64,000 nucleotides of DNA from Acidipila rosea (lineage in GTDB: Bacteria > Acidobacteriota > Terriglobia > Terriglobales > Acidobacteriaceae): the NCBI RefSeq assembly GCF_004339725.1, contig NZ_SMGK01000001.1:744001-808000 (forward strand). The letters run 5' to 3'. The notes under the pieces were generated by a model. That model saw nothing but the letters and a program-made list of their open reading frames with translations. It did not search any database and was not told the DNA's origin. Positions 51,466 through 61,835 of the stretch are shown here, one piece after another; the stretch's first letter is position 1; the number at the start of each line of letters is the position of its first letter. The translations under genes were made by a program, and so were the position numbers.

Positions 51466-52106
51466 CTGGCCTCCTTGGCCTGTGTCTTGATCCGTGCAAT
51501 CTCCTCCTGCGCCATGCGTCGCGACGGGCAGAAGGCTTCGCCGCATACCTCGCGGAAGATGAGCTTGTGCAGCAATTCCTTCCGTTCCTCGCCCAGCGGC
51601 AGTTCGGCCATCACCTCGCGGCGCAGGTTGCCCAGCGCATCCAGCCATTGGCCGGTGTCCGCATCGAGCATCCCGTCAATCCGCTTGCGAAGCTGCTGCG
51701 CCAGCGCCGGACTCTGCCCGGCGGTAGAGATGGCGATCTCAAGGTCGCCTCTCCGCACCACGGAGGGGTAGTAGAAGTCGCAATCAGGCGGATCGTCGAC
51801 GGAGTTGACCATGATGCCGCGTTTCCTCGCCTGGACCGCAACTGTATGATTTACCGACTGTTGATCCGTACCGGCGATGACCAGGAACATGCCCTTGACG
51901 TCAGCAGTCTCAAAGCTTCGCCTTTTCCACCGGAGAGCCCCTTGCGCGGCCCATTGCTCTACGGATGGCTTCCCGTAGGGCGCGACAACTGTAACCTCGG
52001 CATCGGCCCGCAGCAGGCTCTCGATCTTGGACTCGGCAATGCCCCCGGCCCCAACCACCAGGCAGCGCCGCCCCGCCAGCTTCAAAAACATCGGAAACAA
52101 GCCCAT
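51462..52106 (-). CDS. Precorrin-2 dehydrogenase / sirohydrochlorin ferrochelatase (CysG N-terminal type)
   Basis: 214 residues. The NAD-binding VVGAGGIAESKIESLL and the catalytic region AISTAGQSPALAQQLRKRI are those of CysG-B/Met8p. It oxidises precorrin-2 and inserts iron to give sirohaem. It is translationally coupled to the methyltransferase gene: the functions of E. coli CysG are here on two polypeptides in the opposite order. Confidence 0.93.
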   Translation of the reverse strand: MGLFPMFLKLAGRRCLVVGAGGIAESKIESLLRADAEVTVVAPYGKPSVEQWAAQGALRWKRRSFETADVKGMFLVIAGTDQQSVNHTVAVQARKRGIMVNSVDDPPDCDFYYPSVVRRGDLEIAISTAGQSPALAQQLRKRIDGMLDADTGQWLDALGNLRREVMAELPLGEERKELLHKLIFREVCGEAFCPSRRMAQEEIARIKTQAKEAR

Positions 52107-52238
52107 GCTCTATTGTGTCACTGTCAAAGCCCGGAAATAATCGCATCGATACTGCCGCCCAAAAAGGCGCATACTACGTCTAAGGAACATAAGGGCAGGT
52201 GTAGCCCGGTTCCCCACTGCGGATCCCCGGAGCGCCCC

Positions 52239-53450
52239 ATGGTTCACCTCATGTTTCCCCATCTCTCAAAATCAGCGTTTTCCCGCCTCGCGCTCGCGGT
52301 CGTGGCAACACTTGTGATCTCTCCAGGAGTGCTCAGGGCGCAGGCCATGCCCCCCGACCAGGGGCCACCGTCGGCCGCCCCCCAGCAACCTGCACCCGCG
52401 AACCAGTCGAGCGACAAGAACGAGAAGAAGAAGGACAAAAAGAAAGACAAAAAAGACAAGAAGGACCAGTCTCCCGCCGCAGATGCCTCGTCGCAGCCTT
52501 CCGAGCAGACAATGCCCGGCGTACGTCCGGGCAGCATCGACGATGTGAATGCGGTAGGGAATCGCACCATTGGCGGCCGCGGCCTGGGCAACTGGTATTC
52601 CACCGACTCCGAAATCAAGATGGGTCGCCAGTATGCGGCAGAGATTGAGAAGAGCACCCGCTTCATCACCGATCCGGTTGTGAACGAGTACGTCAACCGC
52701 GTAGGCCAGAACATCGTCCGCAACTCCGATGCGAAGGTGCCCTTCACGATCAAGGTGATCGACTCCGATGAAATCAATGCCATGGCTCTGCCGGGCGGGT
52801 TTTTCTATGTGAACTCCGGGCTGATTCTTGCCGCGGATGACGAAGCCGAGATGGCCGGAGTCATGGCCCACGAGATTGCTCATGTGGCCGCGCATCATGC
52901 GGCCCGCGAATTGACCCGAGCGAATTACGCGCAGATCGGCTCGATTCCTCTCATCATGATGACCGGCTACACGATGACCGGCTATGGCATCTATGAGGCG
53001 ACCCAGCTCGCCATCCCCATAGCCTTCCTCCAGTTCTCGCGAGACTTTGAGGCGCAGGCGGACTTTCTCGGCGTGCAGTACATGTATCGCGCCGGCTACG
53101 ATCCTGAGGCCTTCGTGGCCATGTTCGAAAAGATCGAAAATCTGGAAAAGCAGAAGCCAGGAGCACTCTCAAGGGCTTTTTCCAGCCATCCGCAGACCCC
53201 CGATCGCATCCAGCACACGCAGGAGGAGATTGCGCGTTATCTGCCGCCCCGTCCTGAGTACATGGTCACGACCTCTGAATTCGAAGACGTGAAGGCCCGG
53301 CTGGCCCGCATCGAGAACAAGCGGAAGTTGATCGACAAGCGCAACGGCAACAAGCCGACGCTGCGCCGCACAAGCACTACCGATCCCAACGACCCGAATA
53401 ACCAGAACCCCAACGATCGCCCGACGCTTCACCGTCGCACCGATAACTAA
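52239..53450 (+). CDS. Secreted M48-family metallopeptidase
   Basis: 403 residues from ATG 52239. The signal peptide ends near VLRAQ. A Pro/Gln stretch is followed by an extreme Lys/Asp run (about residues 60-80). The peptidase domain has MAHEIAHVAAHH (HExxH) and the third zinc ligand Glu in FEAQADFLG. The tail is Asn/Asp/Arg-rich. It resembles BepA/YggG-type periplasmic proteases of outer-membrane quality control, without recognisable TPR repeats. A terminator follows. Confidence 0.92.
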   Translation: MVHLMFPHLSKSAFSRLALAVVATLVISPGVLRAQAMPPDQGPPSAAPQQPAPANQSSDKNEKKKDKKKDKKDKKDQSPAADASSQPSEQTMPGVRPGSIDDVNAVGNRTIGGRGLGNWYSTDSEIKMGRQYAAEIEKSTRFITDPVVNEYVNRVGQNIVRNSDAKVPFTIKVIDSDEINAMALPGGFFYVNSGLILAADDEAEMAGVMAHEIAHVAAHHAARELTRANYAQIGSIPLIMMTGYTMTGYGIYEATQLAIPIAFLQFSRDFEAQADFLGVQYMYRAGYDPEAFVAMFEKIENLEKQKPGALSRAFSSHPQTPDRIQHTQEEIARYLPPRPEYMVTTSEFEDVKARLARIENKRKLIDKRNGNKPTLRRTSTTDPNDPNNQNPNDRPTLHRRTDN

Positions 53451-53465
53451 CCGCCGAAAACAGTT

Positions 53466-53504
53466 GCGCCCCACGCCTCTTTGCGGAGGGTGGGGCGCTT
53501 TCTT
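53466..53504 (+). terminator. Intrinsic terminator after the M48 peptidase gene
   Basis: Arms gcgccccacgcctc and gagggtggggcgc (53466-53479, 53486-53498) with one bulged base and a loop of six, followed by tttctt. Confidence 0.8.
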
Positions 53505-53523
53505 GGTGGGAATGGAAGGGCGA

Positions 53524-55134
53524 TCAGCTGATCTTCTGGCGCAGATCCCCGCCAGTCATCTGCAGCGGCTGGGCCAGTCCCAGAATGCCGAGCAGCGTTG
53601 GGGAGATATCCCGAAGCGAGCCCGCTGGCCGCAACCGCATCCTGTCTGCGTCCTCGCTTACCAGGATGAAGGGCACCGGGTTGGTGGTGTGTGCCGTGTG
53701 CGGACCTCCCGTCACGGGGTCAACCATCGTCTCCGCATTGCCATGGTCCGCGGTGATAAGCAGTGATCCGCCCTGCTGCCTGATCGTCTTGTAGATGCGG
53801 CCCAGGCATGCATCCACGGTCTCCACAGCCTTGATCGTGGGCTCCAGCTTGCCGGAGTGTCCCACCATGTCGGCATTCGCAAAATTCACCACCACGAGGT
53901 CGAACGCCGTATCCTCGGCCGCCTTGATGACCGCATCGGCAATGCCTGACGCGCTCATCTCCGGAGCGAGATCATAGGTGGCCACCTTCTGCGAGGGAAT
54001 CAGCACGCGATCTTCGCCCGGAAAGGGCTTCTCGATGCCGCCGTTGAAGAAGTAAGTCACGTGCGCGTACTTCTCCGTCTCGGCGATACGCAGATTGCGC
54101 AGGTTCGCCTGGGCGAGCAGGTTCGCGAGCAGGTTCTCCATCGACTCCGGCAGGATAATCATCGGCAGCGAGAACTGCTTGTCGTACTGCGTCATGCACA
54201 CGTAGTGCAGGTTTGAGGGAACCTCATTGCGGGGAATCGTCAGATCGAGATCGTCCGCGCCGGGCAGCTCCCTGCCTGCCTGCTTCGTGAAACCACTGTT
54301 GCGGCCCAGTACTCGCGTGATCTGGCGGGCGCGGTCCGCGCGATAGTTGAACATGATGCAGACATCGTTATCGCGGATGACGCCGTTCTGGTGCCCATGC
54401 TCGTCGGTGACGACAAAGGGAACGATGAACTCGTCGGTGATGCCGTTGTTGTAGCACTCCTTGATGCGCTCGACCGGATCGGCATAGGCCCCACCCTCGG
54501 CGCGGCCCGTCACCATTGCGTCGAAGGCGAGCTTCTCGCGTTCCCATCGGCGGTCGCGGTCCATCGCATAGTAGCGGCCGGAGACGGAGGCAATCTTGCC
54601 CACGCCGTACTCCCGCATCTTCTGCTGCAGCGCGGAGAGATAAGCAGCGCCGCTGGTGGGCAGCGTGTCGCGGCCGTCCATGAAGGCATGAACGAAGACG
54701 CGCTCCAGATTATTCTGCGCAGCCACCTTGAGCAGCGCATAGAGATGATTGATATGCGAGTGCACGCCGCCATCGGAGACAAGTCCGAAGAGGTGCAGCT
54801 GTCGCCCTTCTTCGCCTGCCCGCTTCATCGCTTCCAGGATCACCGGATCGATGAAGAAGTCGCCATTCGCGATCATCGCGTCGATGCGCGTGATATCCAT
54901 GCGAACGATGCGGCCCGCACCGATATTCAGGTGGCCGACTTCGCTGTTGCCCATCTGCCCATCCGGCAGACCGACAAAATGATCGGAGGCATGCAGCAGC
55001 GTGTTGGGATACTCGGCGAGCAGCTTGTCATAGACAGGCTTCCGTGCCAGGGCGATGGCGTTGTTTTCAATCTGCGGGCGATAACCCCATCCGTCGAGGA
55101 TGGTCAGGACAAGCGGCTTCTTCAGGTTCGACAC
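53524..55134 (-). CDS. gpmI: Cofactor-independent phosphoglycerate mutase
   Basis: 536 residues from GTG 55134, chosen for the ggag site five bases upstream and because the next candidate, TTG 55182, lies inside a perfect hairpin. [10 protein letters not shown], the catalytic Ser in [17 protein letters not shown] and ITADHGNAE are the metal-site blocks. It interconverts 3- and 2-phosphoglycerate. Its place just after eno groups two successive glycolytic steps. Confidence 0.96.
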   Translation of the reverse strand: MSNLKKPLVLTILDGWGYRPQIENNAIALARKPVYDKLLAEYPNTLLHASDHFVGLPDGQMGNSEVGHLNIGAGRIVRMDITRIDAMIANGDFFIDPVILEAMKRAGEEGRQLHLFGLVSDGGVHSHINHLYALLKVAAQNNLERVFVHAFMDGRDTLPTSGAAYLSALQQKMREYGVGKIASVSGRYYAMDRDRRWEREKLAFDAMVTGRAEGGAYADPVERIKECYNNGITDEFIVPFVVTDEHGHQNGVIRDNDVCIMFNYRADRARQITRVLGRNSGFTKQAGRELPGADDLDLTIPRNEVPSNLHYVCMTQYDKQFSLPMIILPESMENLLANLLAQANLRNLRIAETEKYAHVTYFFNGGIEKPFPGEDRVLIPSQKVATYDLAPEMSASGIADAVIKAAEDTAFDLVVVNFANADMVGHSGKLEPTIKAVETVDACLGRIYKTIRQQGGSLLITADHGNAETMVDPVTGGPHTAHTTNPVPFILVSEDADRMRLRPAGSLRDISPTLLGILGLAQPLQMTGGDLRQKIS

Positions 55135-55165
55135 TGCATCTCCATCTGTAACTGGTGAGGGGAAA

Positions 55166-55191
55166 GCGCGGGGCTTGTGCAAGCCCCGCGC
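55166..55191 (-). terminator. Hairpin between eno and gpmI
   Basis: Perfect 12-bp arms gcgcggggcttg / caagccccgcgc with only two bases between, 10 bases after the eno stop. With a weak T run it may reduce, not stop, transcription into gpmI, or stabilise the eno transcript. Confidence 0.5.
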
Positions 55192-55200
55192 CCGTGTGTG

Positions 55201-56625
<1,425 letters not shown>

Positions 56626-56769
56626 CTAACAAAGCGTGGTGATCGAGAGGTGACAGCCACAGCGCAGTTAACCTCTATGGTTCGCCTGTTGGCCCGCAGA
56701 GCAGTATCCTGTGCCTGTCGCATGCATGTTTGTCACAATAGAGTAGAATCGCCCAAATTGGAGCAGCAC

Positions 56770-57711
56770 ATGAAGAAAGTTCTCGTCACTGCAGTTCTCG
56801 GAGCGGCTATTGCCGCGCCTGCATCGTTTGCCCAGCAACAGTCTGCACCCAATCAGTACCAGGGCGTCTCCCAGCCCCCTGCCAATGACCAGATCGTAAC
56901 TACCGATGACGCGCCGCCTCAGCCGGTAGTCAAGCATGCGGCCAAACCTTCGGCTGCGATTCCGGCATCGCCTGTGTTGCCCGCGCGGAATGCGCCTCCC
57001 GTGGTGCCGGCGAAGATCACCAATCCGGATGCGGATATGATCCAGTCCGTGAATCCGCCTGCCCAGCAATATGAGCCGGCGTCGAGCGCAGGTTTTGCAA
57101 AGCGCCCCTCGGACCCTGACGCAGACATGATCAGCGTCATTCCATCCCCGAACAACCAGCTGCCTGAGGGCACAAACATCAATGCCCGCCTGATCGACAG
57201 CCTCTCGACCAAGGAGACGGCGAACGGCTCGCTCTTCCGCGCCCAGGTCACCTCCAATGTCTACAAGAACGGACGCGTCATTATTCCTGCCGGTTCAGAA
57301 CTGCGCGGACGCGTCGTTCAAGTGGAGCAGGGGCATCATTTCGGCCCGGCAGCGACCTTGCGGCTTCGTCCCGAAAGCGTGATCCTGCCGGACGGCTCGG
57401 CCTATCACCTTTACGCGCAGGTCATCTCCTCCGGCGCCCAGAACACGCGCGTCGGCAGTGAGGGCGGCATCCAGCCCGGCACGCACTACCGCAAAGATGC
57501 AGTCGAGTACGGCGCGGGAGCAGGCACAGGTGCGCTGCTCGGCGCAAAGATCGCCGGCCCCACCGGTGCCCTGGTTGGCACCGCGGTTGGCGCGGGTCTC
57601 ATCACCGTACACCTGCTCAAGCAGCAGCCGGGCGTCGTCGACGTGCCCCAGGGCTCGCGGCTGGTCTTCAGCCTCACAGAGCCGATGGACCTGACGGTGA
57701 CGAAGAATTAG
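56770..57711 (+). CDS. Secreted protein with a TrbI/VirB10-like barrel and glycine zipper
   Basis: 313 residues from ATG 56770. Signal peptide about 1-21. The segment PDADMI occurs twice, about 35 residues apart, in a Pro-rich region. The C-terminal half (LPEGTNINARL, RVIIPAGSELRGRVV, VPQGSRLVFSL) resembles VirB10/TrbI barrels in plan, and AGAGTGALLGAKIAG is a glycine-zipper stretch that may insert in a membrane. No secretion-system genes are near, so a structural envelope role is more likely than a transfer apparatus. Confidence 0.7.
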   Translation: MKKVLVTAVLGAAIAAPASFAQQQSAPNQYQGVSQPPANDQIVTTDDAPPQPVVKHAAKPSAAIPASPVLPARNAPPVVPAKITNPDADMIQSVNPPAQQYEPASSAGFAKRPSDPDADMISVIPSPNNQLPEGTNINARLIDSLSTKETANGSLFRAQVTSNVYKNGRVIIPAGSELRGRVVQVEQGHHFGPAATLRLRPESVILPDGSAYHLYAQVISSGAQNTRVGSEGGIQPGTHYRKDAVEYGAGAGTGALLGAKIAGPTGALVGTAVGAGLITVHLLKQQPGVVDVPQGSRLVFSLTEPMDLTVTKN

Positions 57712-57727
57712 TCAACCCCAAAAAGGA

Positions 57728-57761
57728 GCCCGCGCCTCAACCTAGAGACGCGGGCATTTTT
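57728..57761 (+). terminator. Intrinsic terminator between convergent genes
   Basis: Arms gcccgcgcctc and gagacgcgggc (57728-57738, 57745-57755) with one mismatch, then atttttc. Confidence 0.8.
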
Positions 57762-57780
57762 CTTGAGGAACCGTGGCAGC

Positions 57781-58344
57781 CTAATCCATTCGCGTAGCAG
57801 TCAGCTCAATCTGCAGCTTGCCCCTGTTGTCGAGATTGTCGGACGACAGAATGACAGTCGGCTTATCGATCGGAACGACCACACGAGCAAATCCCCACCT
57901 GTTCTGGCGAATAATCGGCGCGGCCGAAGAAGAGGTCGCGGGCGAGGGCGTTATGCTGCTTATATCTGCAGAGACTTCCAATGCCAATTTTCCTCCTGTC
58001 TCCTGCGCATGGTTCGCGTCCAGATTGACGCCGACATCCATGTATTGAATATCCCCTTTGCTGCTGGTCGTTACAGGTATCTTGGACCCGGTGCGAATCT
58101 GGGCGGAAAGAAACATGGCATTCCCGACTGTTCCAGGCGTGGTTGAGCCGGCTGCGATAGCGGTGGAATAGGTACGGCTGTTGGTGATCTTGCCATTCTC
58201 CCCAAATTCCTCAACCGAGTAGGTCAGCTTGTAGTAGTGGGTGGGCGCGGCGACCTTGGTGTTCTCCGGCTGCTGGGCAACGCCTCGTCCGGAGACGAGC
58301 GTCAGGGCTGCGGCTGCAAGCATGAAGGTAGAAAACTTACGCAT
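57781..58344 (-). CDS. Secreted protein of unknown function in the sigma/anti-sigma operon
   Basis: 187 residues with a signal peptide of about 23 residues. The rest is beta-rich (THYYKLTYSVEEFGENG, GKLALEVSADISS, GKLQIELTATRMD), no domain is recognised. It begins 11 bases after the likely anti-sigma gene, so it is probably controlled by this sigma factor or senses the same stress. Confidence 0.7.
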   Translation of the reverse strand: MRKFSTFMLAAAALTLVSGRGVAQQPENTKVAAPTHYYKLTYSVEEFGENGKITNSRTYSTAIAAGSTTPGTVGNAMFLSAQIRTGSKIPVTTSSKGDIQYMDVGVNLDANHAQETGGKLALEVSADISSITPSPATSSSAAPIIRQNRWGFARVVVPIDKPTVILSSDNLDNRGKLQIELTATRMD

Positions 58345-58355
58345 TGGGATAGCTC

Positions 58356-58916
58356 CTATTGGTTCAGCGATTCTGGGTAAAGGGGTGAAATTTTCAGCCC
58401 GCTGATCTCAATCGGTCGGATCGGCTGGTGCTGCGCCTCTGCGATGGCCAGTACGGTGCTCCTCGGCGCAATCTTTACAAAGGCAGCCAGCAGCAGCTCC
58501 TGCTGCGTCGGCGGCGTGGCCGTGGGAAACTGCTGTAATCTTGGCAGCCTCTCGGCCCGGCGGAGGGGAACAGCCCGATAGCTGACACGCTGCAGCCGTC
58601 CCTCCTGCGGCCTGTTTTGCGGCGCAGTTGCGGTCTCCACCGGCTTTGTGGGCAGCACGGGAGCGAGCGCCATCGTCGCAGGCGGCAGGATGGGCTTCGC
58701 GGGCCGGTGCGCGAGCAGTGCGGCCAGGAGCAGCATGCAGGCAAACGCCGGAGCTGCCAGCGCCATCCAGCGCCACCGTCTGTGAGGCTTCGCCGACGCG
58801 CGTAGGAACGCCATTGTCCTCATGGTCAGCAGCTGTTCGTCGATGCCCTCCGCCGGTTCAGCGTAAGTCGTGAGAGCGGCCTCGATCTGCCGGTCCAGCT
58901 CATCATCCAGTCGCAT
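58356..58916 (-). CDS. Likely anti-sigma factor, single-pass membrane protein
   Basis: 186 residues from ATG 58916, with aaaggagg just upstream. A cytoplasmic N-terminus (DDELDRQIEAALTTYAEP) precedes one membrane segment (MALAAPAFACMLLLAALLA) and a Pro/Arg-rich periplasmic part with ISGLKISPLYPESLNQ at the end. It overlaps the 3' end of the ECF sigma gene by 14 bases, the usual place for its anti-sigma partner. No zinc-binding HxxxCxxC motif is present, so assignment rests on position and topology. Confidence 0.65.
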   Translation of the reverse strand: MRLDDELDRQIEAALTTYAEPAEGIDEQLLTMRTMAFLRASAKPHRRWRWMALAAPAFACMLLLAALLAHRPAKPILPPATMALAPVLPTKPVETATAPQNRPQEGRLQRVSYRAVPLRRAERLPRLQQFPTATPPTQQELLLAAFVKIAPRSTVLAIAEAQHQPIRPIEISGLKISPLYPESLNQ

Positions 58917-59427
58917 GTGTCCTCCTTTCAGCGGCCACAAGTTTTTCGCGCAGCATCTGCCGAGCGCGCATCAGCCTGGTGCGCACGGTACCCTCGGGCA
59001 GCTGCATCACGCTCGCAATTTCACGCGAGTTCAGCTCTTCAATCGTTGAGAGCGCCAGCGGCCGGCGCAGCTCCTCGGGCAGGCTGTCGATCATCTGGTG
59101 AATCAGGTGCTGCGCTGTGGCGTCGATCACCGTCTGCTCCGGGTCGAGATCGGATGCAGGCGTATCCAGCAGGTCGAGCGCGACGCTCTCGCGATCGTCG
59201 CGCTTCGGCAGCCGGTCGACAGCCACGCGCCATGCGGCCCGCGCCAGAAAGGCGTGTGGATCGCTTACGTCGCGCCAGGCGCCGTTTCGATAGAGTTTCA
59301 AGAAGGTCTCCTGCAGAGCATCTTCGGCGTCATGCGCGTTGCGGAGCACGGCATAGGCCACGCGAAAGACGAAGCGGGAGTGCCGCTCAACGAACCGCGT
59401 AAACTCCGCCTCTTCACGCTCATGCAC
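58903..59427 (-). CDS. ECF RNA polymerase sigma factor
   Basis: 174 residues from GTG 59427; a TTG at 59508 would add 27 unconserved residues. Region 2 has RFVFRVAYAVLRNAHDAEDALQETFL and region 4 SREIASVMQLPEGTVRTRLMRAR with its helix-turn-helix. It should direct polymerase to a small stress regulon, including its own operon with the anti-sigma and secreted-protein genes. Confidence 0.92.
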   Translation of the reverse strand: MHEREEAEFTRFVERHSRFVFRVAYAVLRNAHDAEDALQETFLKLYRNGAWRDVSDPHAFLARAAWRVAVDRLPKRDDRESVALDLLDTPASDLDPEQTVIDATAQHLIHQMIDSLPEELRRPLALSTIEELNSREIASVMQLPEGTVRTRLMRARQMLREKLVAAERRTHATG

Positions 59428-59521
59428 TCCCGCCCGCTCCTTGTGCGCGCTGCCCGTGCTGCTGCAACGTTCACCCGCTAAGACGGCAAGGAAGGCAGGA
59501 GTGTTCAAGTTTCTTCTGGAG

Positions 59522-59638
59522 TCATTTAGGGTTGCGGGAGGATTTCCACTTCAGCCCGACATAGGCGAAGTAGGCGAGCTGGATCGCCCAGGTGAAGGTA
59601 TAAGCGAGGACGAGGTGGCGGTGGAACATTGGGTTCAT
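59522..59638 (-). CDS. ccmD: CcmD-like micro-protein downstream of ccmC
   Basis: 38 residues, too short for a usual ORF search. It starts 14 bases after the ccmC stop, with ggag ten bases before the ATG. MNPMFHRHLVLAYTFTWAI leads into a single membrane segment and a basic tail (LKWKSSRNPK). Size, single helix, basic end and position fit CcmD, which holds the haem-handling CcmABC complex together. Confidence 0.75.
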   Translation of the reverse strand: MNPMFHRHLVLAYTFTWAIQLAYFAYVGLKWKSSRNPK

Positions 59639-59652
59639 TGGCTTCTATCTCC

Positions 59653-60357
59653 TCAGCCTGCAACTTCCAGGGCGCGCAGCGCGGCTCGCTCTTCATTCAG
59701 TTGTTCACGATAGGCGGCAGCGTAGCGGATGCTCACCAGCAGCACTCCCCACATCAGCCACCCGGCCAGATTCCACCAGATCGCGGGCATCATGCGCGGA
59801 TCGACGCCGGACCCAGGGCCGCCGCCAAACACCGGGGCAGGGTGCTGGGTGCGCCACCAGCGCGTGGACATGTAGACGATAGGCACATCCAGGTAGCCGA
59901 AGATGGCCATCACCGCGGCCAGGGTACGCATCTGCGGCCCGGCAGCAAAGCGGCGCAGCAGCAGGTATGCAACATAGATGAGATAGAGCACGGTCGTGGA
60001 GGTCAGCCGCTCGTCCCACGTCCACCAGATGCCCCAGACGGGCCGCGCCCAGAGCGAGCCGGTTACCAGGCCCACGGTACAGAAGACGACGCCCATTTCC
60101 GCTGCAGAGAGAGCCAGGGCATCGGCCTTCATCGCGCGGGCGGGCTTGCTGTTGCGCCATGCCAGATAGGCCAGCGATGCCCCGAGGTTGATGGCGAAGA
60201 AGAGCGCCATGCCGCACCAGGAGGGGAAATGGTAGAAGAAGATGCGGAAAATGTCGCCCTGCTGACTATCCGCCGGCACCACAAACATCGCCACGCGAAA
60301 GCCATTGGCCAGCACGGCGGCAGTTACTACAAACCAAAGCCAGCGAAACACCTTCAT
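59653..60357 (-). CDS. ccmC: Haem exporter/cytochrome c biogenesis protein CcmC
   Basis: 234 residues with six membrane segments. The Trp-rich haem-handling block WGIWWTWDERLTS and flanking conserved His residues (FYHFPSW, TQHP) are those of CcmC, which loads haem on CcmE. Only the ccmD-like gene follows; ccmA, ccmB, ccmE and ccmF are not in the window, so the ccm genes are scattered. Confidence 0.95.
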   Translation of the reverse strand: MKVFRWLWFVVTAAVLANGFRVAMFVVPADSQQGDIFRIFFYHFPSWCGMALFFAINLGASLAYLAWRNSKPARAMKADALALSAAEMGVVFCTVGLVTGSLWARPVWGIWWTWDERLTSTTVLYLIYVAYLLLRRFAAGPQMRTLAAVMAIFGYLDVPIVYMSTRWWRTQHPAPVFGGGPGSGVDPRMMPAIWWNLAGWLMWGVLLVSIRYAAAYREQLNEERAALRALEVAG

Positions 60358-60458
60358 CTCATTATTCCTTCACGTAAGTCTTGACCCATCAGTGTAACGC
60401 CGCACGCCTGAAATTAGCCCTTCCCAGTTGTGCATTTATAGGAGTAAATTGTCTGCCC

Positions 60459-60671
60459 ATGGCGACACTCACCCTTATTATTGGCGTAATTCTTTTAGGT
60501 ATTGGCGTTCTTGGACATCGCTACGGCACCCGCCGCAGGCGCGTAGCTGCCCCCGACGAGTTGATGGCTCGCAAGTGGGTCATGACGATTGGCTCAGTGA
60601 TCGTAGCGTTGTGGTTTGTGGCCTTCTCCGCCGCCCACTTGCTGCACTACAGCCATAGTGGCCGTTGGTAA
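60459..60671 (+). CDS. Small two-helix membrane protein of unknown function
   Basis: 70 residues from ATG 60459. Two hydrophobic segments (LTLIIGVILLGIGVLG and IGSVIVALWFVAFSAAHLL) with a basic loop (RYGTRRRRV). ggag lies 14 bases upstream, a little far. It is divergent from ccmC. The 215 bases after it contain no recognised feature. Confidence 0.55.
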   Translation: MATLTLIIGVILLGIGVLGHRYGTRRRRVAAPDELMARKWVMTIGSVIVALWFVAFSAAHLLHYSHSGRW

Positions 60672-60886
60672 GTCGCAGTACCCAAAACAAAATTGATTCG
60701 ATAGCTTCCTGCTGCCGATTGTCCCGCTGGATAGGTGTACCTGCCTGTCAGGTGGCTCGACAACATCAGTTAAGTTGCGCGTGCCCGGTTTCGTCTCTCT
60801 GGCCTCGCATCCGTTAACTGGATAAAGGTGGGTAAGCTGTCCGCGTCGAGGGCGCAGACAGCTTGGAGCTGCAACGCCTTGGTGCG

Positions 60887-61603
60887 TCAGGGCTTCTGCG
60901 TGGGCCTCAGCAGCACTTCGCTCACAAAAGACTGCGGAGCCTGGGTGACCAGCATCGCGACGATGGCCGCAACATCCTCCGGCTGAATCTTCTTCTCAGC
61001 GTTTTTGCCGCCTCCCCCGCCAAATCCTGTATTGACGGACCCCGGCGCGATCACCGAGACGCGAATCCCATGGGGTCGCAGCTCTTCGGCTACTGAATAT
61101 GTCAGACCATTGAGGCCCCATTTTGAGGCGGAATAAGCGGCACCGTTCGGCAGCGGATTTTTTCCCGCAAGCGAGGAGATGTTGACGATGTGTCCTCGCC
61201 CCGCGGCGATCATGGTGGGCGCCAGCGCGCGGATCATCAAATAAGGAGCGCGAAGATTGGTCGCCATCAGCCGATCCCAGGCCTCCGGCTTCATTTCATG
61301 CAGCGGCTGGCCGATCTCTCCGATGCCGGCATTGTTGACCAGTACGTCGCATCGTCCCCAGCGCTCCTTCACCTGACCGGCAAGTGCAGCAATGGCTGGC
61401 TCGTCGGTGAGGTCGGTGGGGATTGCCTCAGCCAGTTGCCCGTCAGCCTTGATCGCTGCCGCAACCTCTTGGAGTCGCTGCGGGTCGCGCGCCACCAGGA
61501 TAACCCTCGCGCCCATCGAGGCCAGCCGTCTGCTGATGGCCTCGCCGATGCCGCGCCCTGCGCCGGTAACCACCGCAACCTGATCTGCAAGCTCTATTGT
61601 CAT
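60887..61603 (-). CDS. Short-chain dehydrogenase/reductase
   Basis: 238 residues. TGAGRGIG cofactor loop, LVNNAGIGEIG, the Ser in VNISSLAG and the YSASK active site are intact. Closest in style to 3-oxoacyl-ACP reductase FabG, but the substrate is not indicated and no fatty-acid genes are near. The Gly-rich FGGGGGKNAEKK loop is unusual. Confidence 0.92.
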   Translation of the reverse strand: MTIELADQVAVVTGAGRGIGEAISRRLASMGARVILVARDPQRLQEVAAAIKADGQLAEAIPTDLTDEPAIAALAGQVKERWGRCDVLVNNAGIGEIGQPLHEMKPEAWDRLMATNLRAPYLMIRALAPTMIAAGRGHIVNISSLAGKNPLPNGAAYSASKWGLNGLTYSVAEELRPHGIRVSVIAPGSVNTGFGGGGGKNAEKKIQPEDVAAIVAMLVTQAPQSFVSEVLLRPTQKP

Positions 61604-61835
61604 GATTCTTATGATGCTACTCCCCTTGCAGTCAACATCGGGATGTTACCCTGCATCCCATGCCTCGAGCGATCGAAATGACTGCCCGCGGGGTCTTACT
61701 TGTCATGGAGGCATACTGGTTTCTATAATCCCTGCAACGCGCAGTGAAGGATGCAGGGTAGGAATCGTTTCCACGGCGCATCAGTCCTTTTCGCGGCAAA
61801 TTGTTTTGATTCAGGACATTCCTTAGGAGCGTTGA

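Noticed and set aside
61602..61826. 74-codon plus-strand frame before the TPR-like gene
   Set aside because: It has no ribosome-binding site and no membrane or domain pattern, and overlaps the likely promoter region of the downstream gene.
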